A stretch of DNA of 34,457 nucleotides. Source: Candidatus Aminicenantota bacterium. GTDB taxonomy: Bacteria; Acidobacteriota; Aminicenantia; UBA2199. The notes under the pieces are model-generated. The model was not told the DNA's origin, searched no databases, and saw only the letters and a program-made list of their open reading frames with translations. Positions within the stretch are counted from its first letter, which is position 1. Every line of letters begins with the position of its first letter. Made by a program: the position numbers and the translations under genes. The stretch is from positions 1 through 34,457 of the forward strand of contig JAGLSW010000869.1 in the NCBI GenBank assembly GCA_023135565.1, in the 5' to 3' direction. Of this stretch, positions 25,401 through 32,800 are shown piece after piece.

Positions 25401-28400
25401 CATGGATATCCCGATTACATGGTTGGACTTGACTCGATACTTTTCCCTGAGATAAGAAGCCATCCGGTTGGCTTCTTTATTTAAATCCCCATAGCTAATG
25501 GCGGGTAAATCTTTACCTGAAACGGCGGTTTCGTTCCCGGTCCCGGTTCTCTGCCGCCCGGTTTCCGTGCCTATAACCGCTATTTTGTCCGGGATACTCT
25601 GCGCCTGTTTCTCAAAAAGCTGCTGCAAAGTTAAGCGGGGGAACTCATAATCATTATCGTTAAATTTTTTTATAACTTTCTCATACTCTTTTTTTTCTAT
25701 ACATTTCAAAGTGGAGATAGGGACTGACAGGTTCTCGATTACATTGTCCAGGAGAGCCTGGAAATTATTCGCCATACGTTCTATACTACTGCGTTCAAAA
25801 AGGTCGCTGTTATACTCGATGCGTATATTAACCCGGCCCGCTCTTTCGTCCATAAAAAATATCAGGTCGAATTTGCTCATATTAAAATCTTCTATGTGAG
25901 CATAACCGGAAACGGTTACCCCTTGTAATGTTAGGTCGATATCTTCGGTGTCCGCATTATTGTGAGCCAACATCACATTAAATAAAGGGGACTGGCTTAA
26001 ATCCCTGTCCAGGCCTAATTCTTCCACCAAAAGATCAAAGGGGTAATCCTGGTATTTATAACAGGTCAGGGTTTCCTTTTTTATGGCGGTCAGGAGCTCT
26101 TTAAAAGATTGACCCGGGGTTAATTCATTGCGATATACCAGGGTGTTGACTAAAAAACCGACCAGGGGATAAAGTTCAGGGCGTTTACGCGCAGCTATGG
26201 GGGCGCCGATTACAATATCCCTTTGACCCGTATATTTGTAAAGAAAAATATTCAATAGGGTTAAAAGACTCATAAAAAGAGTGGCCTCTTCTTCAAGACT
26301 TACTTTATGCAGCCGCGATGTCTTCTCTTCATCGAGGATAAAGGAAACTCTACCGCCATTAAAAGTCTGGATGGGGCTGCGGGAAAAATCGAAAGGTAAT
26401 TCCGTGCCGTTGGGTTTGTCTTTTAATTTCTCCAACCAATACTGCCTGGATTCATAAAAGCTGCCGGCTGCGATTAAATCATTGTGCCAGCGGGTGTAAT
26501 CTTTGTATTGCAGTTTCAAGGGAGGCAGGGGATTCTCTTTTTTATCGACGTAGGCATTGTATAAAGTAATTATCTCATTATTCATGTTCCCCTGGGACCA
26601 GCCGTCATTTATGATGTGATGAATATTAAAAATAAGCAGGTATTTCTTCTCTTCCAACCGCACTATTTTAAAACAGGACATGGGGCCTTTAGTTAAGTCG
26701 AATGCCTTATTTGCCGTCTCCATAAAGATATTCCCGGCTTCTTTTTCACCGGCAGCGCCTTCTAAACGGCGTAGATCGGTTTGTTCTAAACTAAATTTAA
26801 AATCTGCACTGCCGGGGATTTTTTGGCACGGGACGCCGTCGATAGTAACAAAAATCGTTCTTAAACTATCATGGCGCTCAACCATGCTTTGCAGCGCTTG
26901 TTCAAAAGCCGGGATATTAAATTCGCCGCAGATGGTAAGAGCCGAAGGCATATTGTAAGCCGTGGAATCTTCCTCGAATTGGCACAAAATCCACAAGCGG
27001 CGCTGCGCATAAGAGAGTTCGTAATAATCTTTTTCTTCCGTGGGTATGATCTCGGTGTACCCCTGTTCGCCTATTCCTGCCAGCTTTTGTGCCAATTCTC
27101 TTATGGTAGGGTTAGCAAATACCTCTTCTATTTCCGTGTTAACCGCGAACTCTTTATATATGTGGTGCACTAAGCTGGTGGCTTTTAAAGAATGTCCGCC
27201 CAATTCAAAAAAATTATCATCGATCCCGATGGCGGTTTGATTGTCAAAACCCAATACTTCTGCCCAAATTGCTGTTAGTTTCTCTTCGCTGTCGTTCCTG
27301 GGGGCGACATATTCCTGTCCGGATAGACCCATTTCCGGCTGCGGCAGCGCTTTCAAATCGATCTTGCCGTTGGGGTTCAGGGGCATCTTGTCTAAGAAAA
27401 TAAAATAGGCAGGCACCATGTAATCAGGCAATCGAGCGGATAAATACTCTCTCATCCCGCCACTCTCTACTGCCTGACCCGCGGCCACTAAATAAGAGCA
27501 GAGATAGTTTTCGCCGTTCTCATACTGTCCGGTTGTTACCAGGACCTCGTTGATTCCCGGGTGGTTCAAGAGGCTGCTCTCGATCTCTCCGGGTTCTATA
27601 CGGTAGCCCCTGATTTTAACCTGGAAATCCAACCGGCCTAAAAACTCCACGGTGCCGTCGGGCAGCCAGCGGCAGCGATCCCCGGTGCGGTAGAGAGTGA
27701 TTGGTGACTGGTGAGCGGCAAGCCCCTCAGAGGCCGGGTGCGCCGCACCCTCACCGGTACGGTAGAGAGTGATTGGTGAGGAGAGAGCAGTAAAATAGGA
27801 CTTATCGGACCTATTAACAAATTTCTCGGCGCTGAGTTCCGGGTTGTTTATATAGCCCTGCGCAAGGCCGTCTCCACCGATATACAACTCTCCTTCTACG
27901 CCTATGGGGCAGAGCCGCTTATTTTTATCCAATACCAGCAGGGCTGTATTGGCAATGCTTTTCCCGATGGGGACACTGGATAAGTCTTTATAATCCTCGA
28001 CTTTCCGGCGCTGGATCTCCAAAACGGCAGCCATAATAGTAGCTTCGGTGGGGCCGTACATATTAAAAACCCGGCAATCTTCATGGACCCACTCAAAACT
28101 GCGAACCGCCAGATCATGGGTTAATTTTTCGGCGCCTATGGCCAGGTATTTCAAGGTTTCTAATTTTTTACCTACGTTAATCAAATACTGGAATTGGGTG
28201 GGAGTAATATGCAGCGTAGTAATTTTATTTTTTAGGATAAAATCCACTTCTGCTTCGGGATTCAGCAAAACATCCTCGCTGATCATATACAACGGGGAAC
28301 CGCCGGTAAGAGCAATAAATATTTCCCATACCGACCAGTCGAAATAATAAGAGAGATTCTGGATGACCCTGTCTTCCGGGCCTAATCCTAAATGAGCATA

Positions 28401-29825
28401 ACCCCAAAACATCAGCGGACAAAAGTTGCCGTGAGTGATAGGCACACCTTTGGGTTCGCCGGTAGAACCGGAAGTGTAGATAACATAAGCCACAGAGCAC
28501 ACAGAGCACACAGAGGACAAATCTTTTAATTTACCCGGCCCCTTTTTTTTCTCAACCTGAGCTTGAGCTTCAGCCCCGGTTTCAACTTCAGCAGCCGGGT
28601 CATCTATAAAAACCGTCTCACCTTGCCAATCGTCCAACCCAGAAGCTGTTTTCCTTAAACTACCGGTAGTAAGCAGCAGGCCGGAACTGCAATCACGCAG
28701 CATATAGCTGCTCCTAACCGCCGGATTCTTAGGGTTTAAGGGCAGATAAGCGCCGCCTGCTTTTAATATACCCAGTATGCCGACAATCATTTCGATAGAT
28801 CGCTCCACCATAATTCCTACAATATCACCGGTTTTTAAGCCTTTATTTATTAAAAACCGGGCCAGTATAGCGGCTTCATTTTCTAACTCTTGGTATGTTA
28901 AAGAGGCGCTGCTTCCTGCTGTGATCGAGCCTTTACTCCCGGTTTCTATATCGACGACAGCGATGTTTTTCGGGCTTTTCTTTACTTGTTCCGCAAATAA
29001 ACCGTGTATCGTTCTATCCCCGGGAAAGTCGCTTGCCCCGGCATTAAAATCGCTCAACAACTGCTTCTTCTCTGCTTTCGACAACATGTCGATATCGGCC
29101 AGCCCTGTATCCATGTCGGCAAGAACTGCTTGCAGCAAGTTCCTAAAATGACCGCTGATTCTTTCTACAGTGGCCTTAGCATATAAAGAAGCATTATATT
29201 CCACATATCCTTCGATTCGACCGGCAGTTCTCGAAAAAGAAAAAATCATGCCCGGAGCAATAGGGGATAGATGCTTTTTATCATGGATGTTTTCGACTAA
29301 TATAGCAATTTCGGATAAAGGAAAATCTCCCGCTGTAAAGGGCATACCTAACTGTTCCAACAATACTTCAATGGGATAATTGCGGTTTTTACCGGCTTCC
29401 GCAATAGCTTGTTTTACCTGGAACAGCAGTTCTTTGAAGGTCATCCTCTCTTCTATTTGATTTCTCAGTAATAATACAGTATTCACAAATTCTTTTTCAA
29501 TCTTCGGTTTTAAAATCGGGACACTAATTATAATATCTTTAATTCCCAAATACCGGTATATTAAAGCGTTTAAACCCGCGGCAAGTATTATGTGCAGCCT
29601 GATATCGGAAGCGGCACTTAAACTTATCAACCCGGCGGATAACTCTTCATCCCATTTAAAATTTACGGTCTGATAAGACTTTTTGCCGCTGTCCGCCGTC
29701 TTATAGTCATAAGGGAAACTGCTCTTTACCGGTTCTCCCGACAATTTGTCCAGCCAATAATCTCTCTCTTCGAGCTTTTGACCGGCAGCGAGCCACAACT
29801 TATCTTTGTGTTCCCTGGTTGTCAT
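22446..29825 (-). CDS. NRPS, (half C)-A-T-C-A-T-C
   Basis: A 2459-residue two-module NRPS. Residues 1-258 are a C-terminal half condensation domain (RDYWLDKLSG 21-30, FVNTVLLLR near 113) with no HHxxxDG half. A domain 1 is 270-830, T1 840-915 (LGGHSLK, Ser879), C1 930-1375 (HHIINDG 1069-1075), A domain 2 1395-1917, T2 1925-2000 (LGGHSLK), C2 2015-2440 (HHIISDG 2145-2151). The first A pocket reads DWWHAGMIMK, unknown but close to that of the second A domain of the next gene. The second A has the frame of a proline pocket (xVQFIAHVVK) but Cys1614 replaces the Asp that holds the substrate amine; its A3 reads TGMPNGAM and A5 YGSTE. A repeat insert occupies A7 of the first A domain (683-715). ATG overlaps the upstream stop as ATGA, with AAGGAG eight bases upstream. 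The protein ends in REIEFGF. Confidence 0.95.
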   Translation of the reverse strand: MTTREHKDKLWLAAGQKLEERDYWLDKLSGEPVKSSFPYDYKTADSGKKSYQTVNFKWDEELSAGLISLSAASDIRLHIILAAGLNALIYRYLGIKDIIISVPILKPKIEKEFVNTVLLLRNQIEERMTFKELLFQVKQAIAEAGKNRNYPIEVLLEQLGMPFTAGDFPLSEIAILVENIHDKKHLSPIAPGMIFSFSRTAGRIEGYVEYNASLYAKATVERISGHFRNLLQAVLADMDTGLADIDMLSKAEKKQLLSDFNAGASDFPGDRTIHGLFAEQVKKSPKNIAVVDIETGSKGSITAGSSASLTYQELENEAAILARFLINKGLKTGDIVGIMVERSIEMIVGILGILKAGGAYLPLNPKNPAVRSSYMLRDCSSGLLLTTGSLRKTASGLDDWQGETVFIDDPAAEVETGAEAQAQVEKKKGPGKLKDLSSVCSVCSVAYVIYTSGSTGEPKGVPITHGNFCPLMFWGYAHLGLGPEDRVIQNLSYYFDWSVWEIFIALTGGSPLYMISEDVLLNPEAEVDFILKNKITTLHITPTQFQYLINVGKKLETLKYLAIGAEKLTHDLAVRSFEWVHEDCRVFNMYGPTEATIMAAVLEIQRRKVEDYKDLSSVPIGKSIANTALLVLDKNKRLCPIGVEGELYIGGDGLAQGYINNPELSAEKFVNRSDKSYFTALSSPITLYRTGEGAAHPASEGLAAHQSPITLYRTGDRCRWLPDGTVEFLGRLDFQVKIRGYRIEPGEIESSLLNHPGINEVLVTTGQYENGENYLCSYLVAAGQAVESGGMREYLSARLPDYMVPAYFIFLDKMPLNPNGKIDLKALPQPEMGLSGQEYVAPRNDSEEKLTAIWAEVLGFDNQTAIGIDDNFFELGGHSLKATSLVHHIYKEFAVNTEIEEVFANPTIRELAQKLAGIGEQGYTEIIPTEEKDYYELSYAQRRLWILCQFEEDSTAYNMPSALTICGEFNIPAFEQALQSMVERHDSLRTIFVTIDGVPCQKIPGSADFKFSLEQTDLRRLEGAAGEKEAGNIFMETANKAFDLTKGPMSCFKIVRLEEKKYLLIFNIHHIINDGWSQGNMNNEIITLYNAYVDKKENPLPPLKLQYKDYTRWHNDLIAAGSFYESRQYWLEKLKDKPNGTELPFDFSRSPIQTFNGGRVSFILDEEKTSRLHKVSLEEEATLFMSLLTLLNIFLYKYTGQRDIVIGAPIAARKRPELYPLVGFLVNTLVYRNELTPGQSFKELLTAIKKETLTCYKYQDYPFDLLVEELGLDRDLSQSPLFNVMLAHNNADTEDIDLTLQGVTVSGYAHIEDFNMSKFDLIFFMDERAGRVNIRIEYNSDLFERSSIERMANNFQALLDNVIENLSVPISTLKCIEKKEYEKVIKKFNDNDYEFPRLTLQQLFEKQAQSIPDKIAVIGTETGRQRTGTGNETAVSGKDLPAISYGDLNKEANRMASYLREKYRVKSNHVIGISMNRSIDMIIVLLAVVKAGAAYLAVDPTYPKDRVLHVLDNSRADLLIIDEMRAELFANYPGEILDINEHRDRISLEKTGNPPPLNSPADILYVNYTSGSTGMPNGAMLSHDILTNLIQWQNEKTTIDCSLRCLQFTSINFCVSFQEIMGTLTGAGELHLIGDVERQDIDYLMDFLSEHRIEVLFLPFSYLNFLFNESSRWNRSFKHSLKHIITAGEQLKITLGLKRFLDLNPHLQLHNHYGSTEMHVVTSYTLNAAGAGRTPIPPAGKPVNNVDIYILDENFNPVPIKVWGEIFVKGSSEVLGYINDPVLTGQKLIKHPQLSKDGLKLYRSGDIGRWHEDGNIELRGRKDSQVKIRGFRVEPGEVESKILSIENIRECVVLVKEDKGGQKFLTAYVVGDIELAGIKKKLSDDLPRYMIPHIILMESLPLMPNGKVDRDKLPEPEADEVGKYTAPRDEVEVTLTGIWSELLDIDEGQISMDANFFELGGHSLKATLMVSRIHKKLDKKILLSEVFKTPTIMELAQHLRSLGRHEYAAIEPVSAKEYYVLSSAQERVFIFQRMNPAGTAYNMPAAVLLEGVLDKDRIEETFRRMIDRHESLRTYFEIQEGAPVQKIHDTAAIEFEIEHYTPDGTAPGAIIEKFVRPFDLSRAPLLRVGLIEPASEKYILMFDMHHIISDGTSLGIFTRDLMELYAGEELPSLKLQYKDYAEWQKSDKEMESRKRQEQYWLEQYSEGIPLLDLPIDFVRPANQDFAGAALVFELGAKETAALNEIARDREVTLYMVLLAVYCVLLAKISGQEDIVIGTPTAGRRHSDLDSLIGMFINTLALRNRAAGEITFFEFLQDTKARTLAAFENQDYPFEDLAAKVQADRDPARNSLFDVMFILQNMDTVAVEIPGLRLSPYRFENRTAKFDLTLQGIELEGKLRFGFVYKTGLFKEETIRRISEYFKEIVAFLMKNRDIQLKDITLSHKLSTVKAEKREIEFGF
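22449..22469 (-). other. Acidic/aromatic C-terminal tail (REIEFGF)
   Basis: Last seven residues of the protein at 22446-29825. The next protein begins with a half-C. Candidate docking element. Confidence 0.6.
24984..24986 (-). other. Asp-to-Cys change in a proline-like A domain pocket
   Basis: This codon reads TGT (Cys1614) in INFCVSFQEI. The aligned position in almost all alpha-amino-acid-activating A domains is Asp235 (GrsA numbering), which holds the substrate amine. The remaining pocket VQFIAHVVK matches the known proline pattern. Confidence 0.8.
27682..27779 (-). repeat. In-frame hairpin element at A7, copy in the second NRPS gene
   Basis: Two 26-base direct copies (27682-27707 and 27754-27779, one mismatch) flank a core with hairpin GGGTGCGCCGCACCC (27736-27750). 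It codes SPITLYRTGEGAAHPASEG and then SPITLYRTGD, so the A7 motif appears twice in a row and the frame is kept. Confidence 0.88.
27794..27815 (-). repeat. GGACTTA-type repeat near A7
   Basis: Contains AATAGGACTTATCGGACC and ends in CCTATT, giving a six-base inverted repeat. It codes NRSDKSYF, in the same reading phase as the related unit in the acyltransferase insert (SDKPDKS). Confidence 0.65.
28489..28520 (-). repeat. CACAGAG-type repeat before A3
   Basis: Three tandem CACAGAG units. The first 28 bases match 14295-14322 with three mismatches. It codes SSVCSVCSV directly before the A3 motif AYVIYTSGSTG of the first A domain of the protein at 22446-29825. Confidence 0.8.
28551..28600 (-). 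repeat. Glu/Ala-rich linker repeat before A3
   Basis: Repeating CTTGAGCTTCAG-like DNA codes AEVETGAEAQAQVEKKK upstream of A3. It resembles 21115-21160. Confidence 0.5.
29052..29825 (-). other. N-terminal half condensation domain (protein 22446-29825)
   Basis: Codes residues 1-258. The segment starts at the YWLxKLSG element that begins the second lobe of a C domain and continues through the IIISVPILK and FVNTVLLLR region to the A-domain boundary. The first lobe with HHxxxDG is absent, so it cannot catalyse condensation alone. The preceding protein already ends in a complete C domain. The first 30 residues resemble the start of the next gene product (LAAxxxxxERDYWLxKLSG). Confidence 0.85.
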
Positions 29826-32800
29826 TTTTTACTCTCCTTAGAATGCTTTCCTGTGGCTAAAGGCGCACCGAAGCCGAAATCACCAAAAGCATCTTCATAA
29901 TCCGCGGATTCGGAATCCGCTAAACCGGGAGATATATTAATTTCACCCAATTTGATGTCCCGGTTCTGCAGTAAAGCGGTTGTTATTTCTTTGAAATACC
30001 CGGCAAATCTTTCTATCGTCTCCTGTCTGAATTTTTTTGTACTGAATTCAAAGGTAAAACGAATTCTACCCCTGTCTTCTATGCCATTCAAAGTAAGATC
30101 GAATTTGGCGGTTTTGTTCTTATAATCATAAGGTTCCAGCTTTAAACCGGGAATCTCCAGGAGGGGAATATCGATATTCTGCAATGTAAACACTACATCA
30201 AACAATGGAGCAGCCAATTGTTCCACAATATCTTCAAATTGGTAATCCTGGTTTTCAAAAGCTGCTAATGTTCTCTCTTTTACCTGGCGCAGGAATTCCC
30301 TGAAAGTTTTTTCTACTCGCGGATAGTTCCTGAGCGCCAGGGTGTTGATAAACATACCTATTATATTTTGTAAGTCGGGATGCCCTCTCCCCGCTGTCGG
30401 TATACCAACGACTATATCTTCTTCGCAGCTTAACCTGGACAGTAAAATATTATATATAGCCAGCAAAACCATAAACAAAGTCACACCTTCTACTTTTGCT
30501 AATTCCCCTAATGCTGCTGTTTCTTCTTTACCGATTTCAAAACGTATCCTGTCGCCGGCAAAACTCCGCGTCCGATCCGGGGGGAAATCGCCGGGCAACT
30601 TAAGACGGGGAATTTCTCCTTTAAATTGCTCTTGCCAATACTCAGCTTGTTTTAATAGGGAACTTTTCTCCCTGCTGCTGTTTTGCCGGCCTGAGAAATC
30701 TTTATATTGCACCTGCGGCGGAGTTAGCTTTTCCCCGGAATATATAGCCATAAACTCCTTGATAAATATCCCTATCGAGGTGCCGTCCGTGATAATATGA
30801 TGCATGTCTACCATGAGAATATAGGAGGCGGCGCTGCCGGCCGAAAAGGTTTCTTTTTCACGGGTTTGCAGTTTTATCAAACCTACCCGCAGCAAAGGCG
30901 CTTGCGACAGGTCGAAAGGACGTACAAAACTCTTTATAGTGCTCTCCGCGCCCGCCGCTGTGATGCTCTCTGCGGATAAGGGGCTTCCGGCCTCCGGGAG
31001 CTCATAATATTCTACAGCGAATTCGATATTCCCGGGCTCATGAATCCTCTGTACAGGGTCTCCTTGCATAAGCAAAAAAGAAGTTCTAAGGCTTTCATGC
31101 CTGACTATCAATTCCCTGAAAGTAGCCGTAAATTTCTCTTTGTCCAAATCACCTATCAGGTTCATTACTGCCGGCATATTATAAGCTGTGCCCTGTGGGG
31201 CGGCCTGCTGCAAAATATACAACCTTTTTTGGACTGAAGATAGGAGATAGTACTCTTTCTTTTCTATAAGTTCTATAGACTCATAATCCTGCTCCACACT
31301 GCCTTTTACGTACTCTGCCAGACTGCGGACAGTCGCCGTGCGGAATACTTCCGACAGGGGGACGATCACATCCAGTTCTTTATGCAGCCTGGATACCATT
31401 ACCGCTGCTTTTAACGAGTGTCCGCCTAAATCGAAAAAGTTATCGTCGATGCCGATAAGTCCTCGATTTACAACCAGCACATCAGCCCATATTTGCACCA
31501 GCTTCGACTCGATTTCATACCGCGGCGCAGTATATGTCTCACCTGCCGTTATTTCCGGTTTAGGTAGGGCCTTCCTATCTATTTTGCCGTTAGGAGTCAA
31601 GGGAAACCGGGCCAGGGGGACTATATGAGAGGGTACCATGTAATCGGGCAATGTAGACTTTAAATAATCACCGGCAGCAGCTATAAGACCGGGGATACTA
31701 TACCAGCCGGGCAATTTCTCTTTCCCGGGATGATGTTCCTGCGCTGCGATTTGAACAGGAGGCCTTACTGCATATAGATTAAATAACCCGGTATCCGCCA
31801 ACAACTCTTCCTGCTGCGCGGTCACTGCGAAACCTTTGCTTTTCAATAACCCGGTGACTGCCGCAAGTAGTTCGCCTCCTTCGTGAACTTCGATGACCAC
31901 CTGACGAATCATAGGCCAATGCTCATTTTTTATGCCTTCCAGCACGTCGAGCTCGGCCTTCTCTACGTCTATCTTTAAGAGGTCTATAGATACCACGCCC
32001 TGCTCCTCTATCACCATGGAGAGGGATTTCAACCTACAGGCATAGCTGCCGGTGGTTAATCGTTCTGCCAGTAGTTCCTCATATTGTTCCTCAGTCAACG
32101 GCTCGCCATCGTTTTTTCGGTTTGCTGCTTCTTCCTGTTGATGCAGGAAAGCCTTGATCGTTTTACTTTCCTGTTCGCTGTCGGCACAACGCCCCGACAA
32201 TATCGTGGCATGGGGATAATAGGTGAATTCCACTTCCTCTTCCCGGCAGCCGATGCCATAATTAAAAGTCCTGATGTCACCCCGGTATAACGAGGCATTG
32301 AGAGACAATACCCCGTACACGGGAGGGAGGGGCTCAAACGCATATATCCTGCTGTTCATGCAATTGAGATTGGCAAATAAAGTAAATACCCCGATGTTGG
32401 CTCCAATATCGAATATACAGGCTCCTTCTTTTAGAGTTATGCCGTGTTCCAGGTAAGAACGCTGCCGGAAAATTTCATCGTACATGAAATCGGTTTCCAC
32501 ACGGTTCAGGTAATATACAGCCATTCCGTTGGGCCAGTGGTATAAAGAAACTTCTTTTTGCAGCCCCTGTTCCTGCAATTCAAGCTGCCGAAATACAGTG
32601 TAAGCAGATGTTTTTTCAGGTAGTATGTATGCCCTGAGGCTGCCGCCGCCGGTAGAATCAGGTTCTGCCGTCACCACCGCTTCCTTTACCGGCAAGATAT
32701 TTCCCCCGGTCAACTGCTTCTCGATTTCTTCCAATTCGATGCGGAATCCCCTGACTTTAACCTGGAAATCCATTCGACCGAGAAATTCTATATCCCCATC

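Noticed and set aside
28489-28520. CACAGAG units as a CRISPR array
   Set aside because: Only about three short units with no unique spacers, translated in frame inside an A domain.
29052-29825. Half-C caused by a frameshift in a full C domain
   Set aside because: The sequence before the start codes the end of the upstream gene, which already finishes a complete C domain; there is no room for a missing first lobe, and the pattern recurs in three genes.
31757-32611. A separate methyltransferase gene
   Set aside because: The segment is in frame inside the A domain, with A8 before and A10 after it and no stop or start between.
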